Shown in pieces: positions 1-4,721 of a DNA stretch of 6,859 nt; the first letter of the stretch is position 1, and each line of letters opens with the position of its first letter. The stretch lies in the NCBI GenBank assembly GCA_017631705.1, contig JAGBSU010000173.1, positions 1 to 6,859 on the forward strand. The letters run 5' to 3'. The notes beneath the pieces are model-generated. The model saw only the letters and a list, made by a program, of their open reading frames with translations, was not told where the DNA came from and made no database searches. Both the position numbers and the translations under genes were made by a program. Origin of the DNA: Clostridia bacterium. Lineage in GTDB: Bacteria; Bacillota; Clostridia; Oscillospirales; Acutalibacteraceae.

Positions 1-129
1 TTCAAAAGAAGCCTGCTCAGGCACTAACAAAAACAGCGGAGCGGCAGTTTGGGCGGCAAGACGGTGCAAATCCTCGTACAAGGCACTCGTTTTGCCGGTG
101 CCGGACCGCCCGATAAACAATTGCAGCAA
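1..129 (-). CDS. addB: AddB/RexB, ATP-dependent helicase/nuclease subunit B (N-terminal fragment)
   Basis: This is the first 43 codons of a gene that runs off the left edge. Translating the reverse strand from a TTG start at 129..127 gives a protein beginning MLQLFIGRSGTGKT. The Walker A loop GRSGTGKT lies at residues 7-14, and LLVPEQASFE follows at residues 34-43. A nucleotide-binding loop within the first 15 residues followed by a VPEQ-S-FE motif is characteristic of AddB (RexB), the partner of AddA in the RecBCD-like double-strand-break repair nuclease of Firmicutes. The TTG start is supported by a perfect AGGAGGT at 143..137 with a 7-nt spacer; no ATG sits nearby in frame. The gene diverges from the ribosomal protein operon. 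The iron-sulfur cysteines and nuclease domain of the family would lie outside the window, so they cannot be checked. Confidence 0.85.
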   Translation of the reverse strand, partial: MLQLFIGRSGTGKTSALYEDLHRLAAQTAAPLFLLVPEQASFE

Positions 130-175
130 AAGGGACACCTCCTTTTCAAAAATGACGGAATATTATAATATTGTT

Positions 176-204
176 ATAATACCAAATTTCGAAAATCAAA
201 TCAA
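176..204 (-). promoter_or_regulatory. Probable addB promoter
   Basis: On the reverse strand TTGATT (204..199) is separated by 17 nt from TATTAT (181..176), which would start transcription about 40 nt before the addB TTG codon. The surrounding AT-rich stretch offers alternative -10 hexamers, including TATAAT at 167..162, so the exact hexamer is uncertain. Confidence 0.45.
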
Positions 205-248
205 TAAGTTGGCGAAAATACCGCCAAAAAATTTTTTATAAAAAACAC

Positions 249-277
249 TTGACCGATTGGCAAAAGTGTGGTAAACT
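249..277 (+). promoter_or_regulatory. Probable promoter of the rpmG-secE-nusG operon
   Basis: TTGACC (249-254), a 17-nt spacer and TAAACT (272-277) form a plausible sigma-A promoter with a start site near 284. It lies about 380 nt upstream of rpmG, and the repeat element at 320-593 separates the two. No better promoter was found closer to rpmG, so a long structured leader is inferred. Confidence 0.55.
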
Positions 278-319
278 TGTTGTACCTCAAAAGGGGTTTA
301 TTTTTTTGCGCTGTTTTTT

Positions 320-593
320 AGGCTGGTGAGAGTCGAGCCCTTTGCGGTTTTGCTCACCGCTTTTATCCGTGCGGGTTTGTGCTCGTTTTTGCAAGGCGAC
401 AGCCTTGCGGCAAACTTACACTGCCCCGCACAAAAAATTCGGCGGCAGAAACTCTGCCGACCTGCAAAAATGAAAATTTTTGTGTGAGAGGAAGCCGAAA
501 AACGAAGGAATACTAACGTATTTCAAGTTTTGAGGCAAACTATCACCGTAAATTTTCTTTTGCAGGCGTAAAGAGTTCGACTCCCGCCAGCCT
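320..593 (+). repeat. MITE-like structured repeat, copy 1 (complete)
   Basis: This 274-bp non-coding sequence is about 92% identical (roughly 21 substitutions and a 1-nt indel in the aligned part) to 3371-3631. Its ends are imperfect inverted repeats: the left 19 nt starting AGGCTGGTGAGAGTCGAG matches 16 of 19 positions of the reverse complement of the right end (593..575). TA occurs at both borders (319-320 and 593-594), as expected for a TA target duplication. Internal perfect hairpins are GCAAGGC-GACA-GCCTTGC (391-408) and CGGCAGA-AAC-TCTGCCG (443-459). A longer stem pairs 461-479 with 550-566 (17 bp, 2-nt bulge), and a small hairpin lies at 509-522. I see no credible open reading frame. 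It fills most of the 130-657 gap between addB and rpmG. A mobile element without its own transposase is the best reading; a cis-acting RNA is possible. Confidence 0.8.
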
Positions 594-657
594 AAGTGCG
601 TAAAAATCCCTGAGGGAGGCTCAAAAAACCCGCAAGGGAATTATCGGAGGTGCCGTT

Positions 658-807
658 ATGAGAGTGAAAATCACATTGGCTTGCAGCGAGTGCAAGCAAC
701 GCAACTACAACACCATGAAGAACAAGAAGAATGACCCTGACAGACTGGAAATGAACAAATACTGTCGTTTCTGCCGCAAACACACTGTGCATAAGGAAAC
801 CAAATAA
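658..807 (+). CDS. rpmG: 50S ribosomal protein L33 (zinc-ribbon type)
   Basis: This short gene encodes 49 residues beginning MRVKITLACSEC and ending TVHKETK, the usual length for L33. Two CxxC pairs (C9/C12 and C36/C39) form the zinc ribbon of the C+ paralog type. The segment between them contains the family's conserved Y-N-T and K-N-K pattern (residues 17-24). L33 sits on the large subunit near the E site. The ATG at 658 follows GGAGGT at 646-651 with a 6-nt spacer. It heads the classic rpmG-secE-nusG arrangement, with secE starting 18 nt downstream. Identification is firm. Confidence 0.95.
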   Translation: MRVKITLACSECKQRNYNTMKNKKNDPDRLEMNKYCRFCRKHTVHKETK

Positions 808-825
808 TCAGAAAGGAGAATTGTT

Positions 826-1266
826 ATGGTATTTTGGGGATTCATTTTAGCCGTAGCCGCTCTGTTAACCGTGTTGGTTACGTTCCTCAGCAGCCTGAAC
901 ATCTTTTCTGATATGAGTGCCTTAGGCATGGGTGCATGGTTTTCTCGTTTCTTTGCTCCGGAGTATCTCACAGGCAAAAAGATTTCGTTCTTCATTGCCT
1001 TGGTGCTTTTGGTGGTGGGTGTCATTATGTTTTTTGTCGGTCGTGCCCGTGCGGCAAAATCCGGCGAAAGCGATGCCAAGACCGAAAAGAGCGTGAAATT
1101 CCTTCGCGACCTAAAAGGTGAATTCAAAAAAATCACATGGCCGACGTTGCCGAGTGTTGTCCGCAACACCGGTGTTACTTTGGCGTTATGTGCTGTGTTC
1201 GGTGCTATCATTTGCCTGATTGACCTTGCATTAGGTCAATTGGTTAAATTGTTGCTCACAATGTAA
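826..1266 (+). CDS. secE: Preprotein translocase subunit SecE, long form with three predicted membrane helices
   Basis: The 146-residue product carries the SecE core at its C-terminus: an amphipathic helix (about 88-102), the conserved hinge KKITWPT (101-107) and a single membrane helix (about 113-136). SecE clamps SecY in the export channel. Most Gram-positive SecE proteins consist of little more than this core (about 60-80 residues). Here about 85 extra N-terminal residues add two hydrophobic helices (about 3-23 and 53-73), giving a three-helix layout like that of enterobacterial SecE. The ATG at 826 has AAAGGAG at 812-818 with a 7-nt spacer, so the long form is the translated one. The position between rpmG and nusG is canonical. 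The core assignment is firm; the role of the extension is unknown. Confidence 0.93.
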   Translation: MVFWGFILAVAALLTVLVTFLSSLNIFSDMSALGMGAWFSRFFAPEYLTGKKISFFIALVLLVVGVIMFFVGRARAAKSGESDAKTEKSVKFLRDLKGEFKKITWPTLPSVVRNTGVTLALCAVFGAIICLIDLALGQLVKLLLTM

Positions 1267-1277
1267 GGAGGGATCCC

Positions 1278-1799
1278 ATGGCTGATGAGGCAAGATGGTA
1301 TGTAGTCCATACCTATTCCGGCTATGAGAATAAAGTGGCCACCAATCTCGAAAAGATTGTGGAAAACCGCAAACTGCAAGATTGGATTCACGAAATTTCC
1401 ATTCCCACCGAAACAGTGACCGAGATTAAAGACGGTCAGAAAAAAGAAGTAGAACGCAAAATTTTTCCGGGCTATGTGCTTGTGAAAATGGTCATGAGCG
1501 ACGAATCGTGGTACGTCGTGCGTAACACGCGCGGTTGCACCGGTTTTGTCGGTCCCAATGGCAAACCCACCCCGCTGACGGAAGAAGAAGTTGCCGCTTT
1601 GGGTGTGGAAAAACGCTCTATCGAAATCAACTACGCGGTAGGCGACACGGTCAACATCGTGGACGGCCCGTTGGAGAACTTCTCCGGCCGTGTAGACGAA
1701 ATCGATCAAGAGAAAAACAAAGTCCGCGTCACAGTTTCCATGTTCGGCAGAGAAACCTCTGTGGAATTGGAACTGGATCAAGCGGAACTCATGGAATAA
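1278..1799 (+). CDS. nusG: Transcription termination/antitermination factor NusG
   Basis: This is a 173-residue NusG of normal length. The N-terminal NGN domain (about 5-110) binds the RNA polymerase clamp and shows the family landmarks WYVVHTYSGYE (7-17), FPGYVLVKM (63-71) and VVRNTRGCTGFVG (80-92). The C-terminal KOW domain (about 120-173) starts VGDTVNIVDGPLENFSG (121-137) and contacts partners such as Rho or ribosomal protein S10. The ATG follows AAGGAGGG (1265-1272), which overlaps the secE stop, so the two genes are likely translationally coupled. It is immediately followed by a structured spacer leading into rplK. Identification is firm. Confidence 0.97.
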   Translation: MADEARWYVVHTYSGYENKVATNLEKIVENRKLQDWIHEISIPTETVTEIKDGQKKEVERKIFPGYVLVKMVMSDESWYVVRNTRGCTGFVGPNGKPTPLTEEEVAALGVEKRSIEINYAVGDTVNIVDGPLENFSGRVDEIDQEKNKVRVTVSMFGRETSVELELDQAELME

Positions 1800-1870
1800 G
1801 CGATTTATTCCAGCGTAAACAAGAGGTTCTGGGCGAACGCCCTTTCCTGTGCGTCGGACACTTTTCCGAC
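1792..1870 (+). other. Structured nusG-rplK spacer: three successive hairpins
   Basis: TGGAATAA/TTATTCCA (1792-1799 with 1805-1812) forms an 8-bp hairpin over the nusG stop codon. GGGC-GAAC-GCCC (1831-1842) and GTCGGA/TCCGAC (1853-1858 with 1865-1870) follow. None has a proper U-tract, so these are not read as terminators. They may protect or space the upstream mRNA end and the L1 site that follows. Confidence 0.4.
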
Positions 1871-1920
1871 TGTGGGAGGTGCAACGGCAAGCAGTTGTCC
1901 GGATGCGCCGCCTTACCACA
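1871..1920 (+). promoter_or_regulatory. Probable ribosomal protein L1 binding site upstream of rplK
   Basis: GTGGGAGG (1872-1879) and TTACCAC (1913-1919) reproduce the two strands of the 23S rRNA L1-binding site, where GGUGGGAGG faces AUACCACC. GTGG pairs with CCAC (1916-1919), leaving an asymmetric internal loop, and GGTGC (1878-1882) pairs with GCGCC (1905-1909) above it. Autoregulation of the L11-L1 operon by L1 binding an rRNA-like mRNA site is established in bacteria. The site ends about 6 nt before the rplK ribosome binding site, a position suited to translational repression. Confidence 0.65.
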
Positions 1921-1941
1921 ATTTTTGGAGGTGCAAGAAAA

Positions 1942-2367
1942 ATGGCTCAAAAGATTACAGGGTACATTAAACTGCAAATTCCGGCGGGTAAAGCAACGCC
2001 GGCACCCCCTGTTGGTCCTGCGCTTGGTCAACACGGTGTGAACATCATGGCTTTTACAAAAGAATTCAACGAGCGCACAAAGAACGATGCCGGCTTAGTC
2101 ATCCCCGTGGTGATTACCGTATACGCCGACCGTTCCTTCACATTCATCACGAAGACCCCTCCGGCAGCTGTCTTAATCAAGAAGGCTTGCGGCATCGAAA
2201 CCGCTTCCGGCGTTCCGAACAAGACAAAAGTCGCCAAGATTACCAAGGAGCAAGTCAAGAAAATTGCCGAAACCAAAATGCCCGACTTGAATGCCGCTAA
2301 CATCGAATCCGCCATGAGCATGGTGGCCGGTACGGCACGCAGCATGGGTATTGAAGTTGTCGATTAA
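1942..2367 (+). CDS. rplK: 50S ribosomal protein L11
   Basis: The 141-residue product, exactly the typical length, begins MAQKITGYIKLQIPAGKATPAPP with the proline-rich PVGPALGQHGVNIM hallmark (23-36). Its C-terminal rRNA-binding domain (about 75-141) includes KKACGIETASGVPN (80-93) and ends with the conserved AGTARSMGIEV (129-139). L11 forms the base of the GTPase-associated stalk, is the site of thiostrepton action and is needed for RelA-type stringent response. The E. coli PrmA methylation targets (mature Ala1, Lys3, Lys39) are all present, as A2, K4 and K40 in precursor numbering; a prmA gene lies downstream. The ATG at 1942 is chosen over an upstream in-frame ATG at 1849 because GGAGGT (1927-1932) precedes it and the family starts there. 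Confidence 0.97.
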   Translation: MAQKITGYIKLQIPAGKATPAPPVGPALGQHGVNIMAFTKEFNERTKNDAGLVIPVVITVYADRSFTFITKTPPAAVLIKKACGIETASGVPNKTKVAKITKEQVKKIAETKMPDLNAANIESAMSMVAGTARSMGIEVVD

Positions 2368-2382
2368 TTTCGGTATGTTCCG

Positions 2383-2418
2383 GGTGGGAGGAACCACTAA
2401 CCATTCCGATTTACCACT
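2383..2418 (+). promoter_or_regulatory. Second probable L1 binding site, upstream of rplA
   Basis: GTGGGAGG (2384-2391) and TTACCAC (2411-2417) repeat the signature seen before rplK. GTGG (2384-2387) pairs with CCAC (2414-2417), and the upper stem GGAA/TTCC (2390-2393 with 2404-2407) closes a 10-nt loop. The compact site lies within the rplK-rplA spacer. L1 repression of its own gene through an rRNA mimic is the likely role. Confidence 0.6.
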
Positions 2419-2422
2419 CATG

Positions 2423-2449
2423 CCAACCACAGCAATGCTGTGTGGATGG
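2423..2449 (+). other. Strong imperfect hairpin before rplA
   Basis: CCAACCACAGC and GCTGTGTGGATGG pair around an AAT loop, giving a nearly continuous stem just upstream of the rplA ribosome binding site (GGGAGG near 2459-2464). No U-tract follows. It may be an RNase processing site or part of L1-dependent control. Confidence 0.45.
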
Positions 2450-2474
2450 TAACAAACAGGGAGGAAAAAACCAA

Positions 2475-3167
2475 ATGAAACATGGTAAAAAATATGTCGA
2501 TAGCGCTAAGCTCATCGACCGTAGCACACAATATGATATTGCCGAGGCGTTAGACATCGCCGTTAAGACCGGCAAAGCCAAATTTGACGAAACCGTTGAA
2601 GTTCATGTCAAATTGGGTGTCGATAGCCGTCACGCTGACCAACAAGTCCGCGGCGCTGTCGTGTTACCGAACGGCACGGGTAAAAACCTGCGCGTTTTGG
2701 TATTTGCCAAAGAAGATAAGCATCAAGCCGCACTGGATGCCGGCGCAGATTTCGTCGGTGCCGACGAATTGGTTGCCAAAATCAACGGCGGTTGGATGGA
2801 TTTCGATGTCGTGATTGCCAGCCCCGATATGATGGGCTTGGTCGGCCGTTTGGGTAAAGTGCTCGGCCCCCGTGGTTTGATGCCGACCCCGAAAGCCGGT
2901 ACCGTCACGCCGGACGTTGCTAAGGCTGTAGCCGAAGCAAAAGCCGGTAAAATCGAATACCGTTTGGACAAAACCAACATCATTCACTGCCCCATCGGCA
3001 AAGTGTCTTTCGGTGTTGAAAAACTCCAAGAAAACTTCGATGCCTTGTTAGGTGCGATTGTTCGTGCCAAACCGGCAGCCGCCAAGGGTCAATACATTCG
3101 CTCTTGTGTTGTGGCGTCCACCATGGGCCCCGGCGTGAAAATCAACCCTGCCAAAATCAGCGGATAA
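2475..3167 (+). CDS. rplA: 50S ribosomal protein L1
   Basis: The 230-residue product begins MKHGKKYVDSAKLIDR and has the two-domain L1 layout. Domain I holds FDETVEVHVKLGVD (37-50). The L1 signature LGKVLGPRGLMPTPKAGTV covers 126-144, and the C-terminal return into domain I contains STMGPG (215-220). L1 forms the mobile stalk that guides deacylated tRNA out of the E site and doubles as translational repressor of the L11-L1 transcript. An upstream in-frame ATG at 2442 would add 11 residues but lies inside a hairpin and lacks a ribosome binding site. The ATG at 2475 follows GGGAGG with a 10-nt spacer and matches the family start. Confidence 0.97.
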   Translation: MKHGKKYVDSAKLIDRSTQYDIAEALDIAVKTGKAKFDETVEVHVKLGVDSRHADQQVRGAVVLPNGTGKNLRVLVFAKEDKHQAALDAGADFVGADELVAKINGGWMDFDVVIASPDMMGLVGRLGKVLGPRGLMPTPKAGTVTPDVAKAVAEAKAGKIEYRLDKTNIIHCPIGKVSFGVEKLQENFDALLGAIVRAKPAAAKGQYIRSCVVASTMGPGVKINPAKISG

Positions 3168-3174
3168 AAAGTAC

Positions 3175-3203
3175 TTGCTTTTTATCAAACTATCTGTTAT
3201 AAT
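3175..3203 (+). promoter_or_regulatory. Promoter of the rplJ-rplL unit
   Basis: TTGCTT (3175-3180), a 17-nt spacer and a consensus TATAAT (3198-3203) begin 7 nt after the rplA stop. The predicted start near 3210 coincides with the beginning of the L10 leader, as is usual for this leader class. Confidence 0.8.
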
Positions 3204-3214
3204 AACGATTGCTG

Positions 3215-3349
3215 TTCTTCCACAGACAGTGGGTGTACTGTAAAAGTACTTAAATCTTGCCCACCGAGGTTGCAACGGTAATACGCAGGCACAAAGCCTT
3301 AGTGTGTTATCATCGCCCTTTCTGTGTGAGCAGAAAGGGCGTTTCTTTT
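3215..3349 (+). promoter_or_regulatory. Ribosomal protein L10 leader (autoregulatory attenuator)
   Basis: The leader shows the Firmicutes L10-leader landmarks. GTGGG (3229-3233) pairs with CCCAC (3260-3264). The side hairpin GTACT/AGTAC lies at about 3235-3249, followed by the conserved TTAAATC...CCGAGGT block (3250-3270). An intrinsic terminator closes the leader. CACAGA at 3221-3226 is complementary to TCTGTG at 3321-3326 in the left arm of that terminator, so base pairing of the leader can act as antiterminator. In the known mechanism, L10 (with L12) binding to the leader reduces read-through into rplJ-rplL when stalk protein is in excess. Confidence 0.85.
3314..3349 (+). terminator. Attenuator terminator of the L10 leader
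   Basis: CGCCCTTTCTG (3314-3324) and CAGAAAGGGCG (3331-3341) form an 11-bp perfect stem with a 6-nt loop, followed by TTTCTTTT. It lies 303 nt before rplJ, with repeat copy 2 between them. Confidence 0.9.
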
Positions 3350-3370
3350 AAGAAAAACGGCATGTTATAT

Positions 3371-3631
3371 AGGCTGGCGAGAATCGAACCCCTTTACGGT
3401 TTCGCTCGCCGCCTTTACTCGCGCGGGTTTGTGCTCGTTTTTGCAAGGCGACAGCCTTGCGGCAAACTCGCACTTCCCCGCACAAAAAATTCGGCGGCAG
3501 AAACTCTGCCGACCTGCAAAAGTAAAAATTTTTGTGTGAGAGGAAGCCGAAAAACGCAGGAATGCCAACGCATTTCAAGTTTTGAGGCAAACTATCACCG
3601 GAAATTTTCTTTTGTAGGCGTAAAGAGTCTA
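3371..3631 (+). repeat. MITE-like structured repeat, copy 2 (right end deleted)
   Basis: This copy starts at TA (3370-3371) with AGGCTGGCGAGAATCGAAC and follows copy 1 (320-593) for its whole length to GAGT at 3625-3628. There 15 nt of the right terminal repeat (TCGACTCCCGCCAGC in copy 1) are missing, and the sequence resumes with CTAA before the rplJ ribosome binding site. The internal hairpins are preserved. Compared with copy 1, two hairpins carry paired substitutions: C3378/G3408 against T327/A356, and G3564/C3571 against A512/T519. The 17-bp internal stem re-forms (3513-3531 with 3602-3618), with one G-T wobble and a shifted bulge. The copy occupies nearly all of the space between the L10 attenuator and rplJ and is therefore part of the rplJ 5' untranslated region. 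Confidence 0.8.
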
Positions 3632-3652
3632 ATCAGGAGGTGAAATGTTAAT

Positions 3653-4168
3653 ATGCCAAGTCAACAAGTATTACAAGCAAAACAAGAGTTGGTAGCAGGC
3701 TTGACCGAAAAACTCAACGCCGCTAAAGCCGGTGTGATTGTGGATTATTCCGGAATCACCGTGGCAGACGATACCGCTCTTCGCCGTTCCTTGCGTGAAG
3801 CCGGTGTGGAATATTCGGTGGTGAAAAACACCCTGTTAGGCCGCGCTGCGGATAACGCTGGTTTGGGCGATTTAAAAGAAGTGCTGCAAGGCACTACCGC
3901 TATCGCTATTTCTACGGAAGACGAATTAGCCCCCGCCAAAGTTCTGTGCGAATACGCCGAGAAACACGATAATTTCAAGGTGAAAGCCGGTTTCTTTGAG
4001 GGCAAAGCCGTGTCTGCTGAAACGGTTAAAGAACTTTCCAAAGTTCCGCCGAGAGAAGTGTTGTTGGCAATGTTCCTTGGTGGCTTGAATGCCACCGTGG
4101 CCGGTTTGGCCCGTGCGCTCAATGCTGTTGCTGAAAAGCAAGGCGGCGAAGCCCCTGCAGAAGCGTAA
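3653..4168 (+). CDS. rplJ: 50S ribosomal protein L10 (stalk base)
   Basis: The 171-residue product begins MPSQQVLQAKQELVAGL and has the L10 N-terminal rRNA-binding domain with VIVDYSGITV (28-37), LRRSLREAGVEYSVVKNTL (43-61) and an FFEGK motif (114-118). The long C-terminal helix (about 138-163) is where L7/L12 dimers dock. It anchors the stalk with L11 and, as the L10-L12 complex, represses its own leader. The ATG follows AGGAGGTG (3635-3642) at 10 nt; an ATG at 3645 is out of frame. Its 5' leader is exceptionally long (about 440 nt) because of the inserted repeat. Identification is firm. Confidence 0.96.
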   Translation: MPSQQVLQAKQELVAGLTEKLNAAKAGVIVDYSGITVADDTALRRSLREAGVEYSVVKNTLLGRAADNAGLGDLKEVLQGTTAIAISTEDELAPAKVLCEYAEKHDNFKVKAGFFEGKAVSAETVKELSKVPPREVLLAMFLGGLNATVAGLARALNAVAEKQGGEAPAEA

Positions 4169-4218
4169 TGTCTGCATCATTCTTTTCAAAAATATTTTAA
4201 AAACGGAGGTAAATACTC

Positions 4219-4593
4219 ATGTCTGAAAAAATCACTAACATGATTGAAGAAATCAAAGCATTAACCGTTCTCGAATTGAACGAATTAGTCAAAGCTATCG
4301 AAGAAGAATTCGGCGTTTCCGCCGCTGCTCCCGTGGCTGTTATGGCTGGTGGCGCTGCTCCGGCTGCTTCCGCTGAAGAAAAGAGCGAATTTGATGTTGT
4401 TCTCGCCGAAGCCGGCCCGAACAAAATCAACGTTATCAAAGTGGTTCGCGAAATCACCGGTCTCGGCTTGAAAGAAGCTAAAGAAATGGTTGACGGCGCT
4501 CCGAAAACCGTTAAAGAAGCTGCTGGCAAAGACGATGCTGAAGAAATCAAAAAGAAACTCGAAGAAGCCGGCGCCAAAGTCGAACTCAAATAA
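4219..4593 (+). CDS. rplL: 50S ribosomal protein L7/L12
   Basis: The 124-residue product has an N-terminal dimerisation domain (about 1-33, with LTVLELNELVKAIEEEFGVS), an Ala/Gly/Pro-rich hinge (about 34-52) and the factor-recruiting C-terminal domain (about 57-124). That domain carries the signature NKINVIKVVREITGLGLKEA (68-87) and VDGAPKTVKE (91-100). Several L7/L12 dimers per ribosome bind L10 and recruit IF2, EF-Tu, EF-G and release factors. The ATG follows GGAGGT (4205-4210) with an 8-nt spacer, 50 nt after rplJ. It is the last gene of the unit; a strong terminator follows rather than rpoB. Confidence 0.97.
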   Translation: MSEKITNMIEEIKALTVLELNELVKAIEEEFGVSAAAPVAVMAGGAAPAASAEEKSEFDVVLAEAGPNKINVIKVVREITGLGLKEAKEMVDGAPKTVKEAAGKDDAEEIKKKLEEAGAKVELK

Positions 4594-4614
4594 GTTTCCT
4601 TTTACAAAACAAGG

Positions 4615-4648
4615 CGATGTGGGAATCCACATCGTCTTTTTGTTTTTT
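4615..4648 (+). terminator. Intrinsic terminator after rplL
   Basis: CGATGTGG (4615-4622), loop GAAT and CCACATCG (4627-4634) form an 8-bp perfect stem followed by a U-rich tract TCTTTTTGTTTTTT. It ends the ribosomal protein unit about 20 nt after the rplL stop. Confidence 0.92.
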
Positions 4649-4669
4649 AGAAAAACCTAATCCCGGTTC

Positions 4670-4698
4670 TTCCTTTTTTAAAAAAGATATGGTATACT
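4670..4698 (+). promoter_or_regulatory. Probable prmA-rsmE promoter (extended -10)
   Basis: TATACT (4693-4698) is preceded by TGG at 4690-4692, an extended -10 (TGn). The -35 position (TTCCTT, 4670-4675) is weak. The prmA start lies 24 nt downstream of the -10, leaving a very short leader. Confidence 0.6.
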
Positions 4699-4721
4699 GT
4701 TACTCAAAGGGAGTGTGCTAC

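Noticed and set aside
571..593. tRNA or tmRNA gene fragment ending at 593
   Set aside because: The T-loop-like TTCGACT has no pairing T-stem on its 5' side, and no CCA, anticodon arm or D-arm is present. The same sequence recurs inverted at the other end, so it belongs to the repeat terminus.
1236..1919. Long minus-strand frame (227 codons) opposite nusG
   Set aside because: It is antisense to a certain nusG gene, has low-complexity composition and no recognisable family; it is a codon-bias shadow.
1849..1941. rplK start at ATG 1849
   Set aside because: It would translate the L1-binding structure and add 31 residues absent from L11; GGAGGT directly precedes ATG 1942.
2442..2474. Longer rplA start at ATG 2442
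   Set aside because: It lies within a strong hairpin, has no Shine-Dalgarno and would add residues not seen in L1; the ATG at 2475 has both family and ribosome binding site support.
3348..3590. Minus-strand open frames (80 and 67 codons) within repeat copy 2
   Set aside because: They have no ribosome binding site or recognisable domain, and they run through hairpins. They are the kind of spurious small hypothetical protein a dispersed repeat generates.
320..3631. CRISPR array or composite transposon formed by the two repeats
   Set aside because: There are only two long direct copies enclosing essential operon genes in canonical order, with no transposase and no short regular spacers.
3257..3643. 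Open frame of 128 codons across the L10 leader and repeat copy 2 (plus strand)
   Set aside because: It starts inside the structured L10 leader without a ribosome binding site. The matching frame in repeat copy 1 is broken by a 1-nt indel and a TAA at the position equivalent to its CAA codon (TACTAA at 511-516). The paired substitutions fit structure, not protein.
4617..4721. Longer prmA reading frame beginning at 4617
   Set aside because: Its start is inside the rplL terminator and upstream of the prmA promoter.
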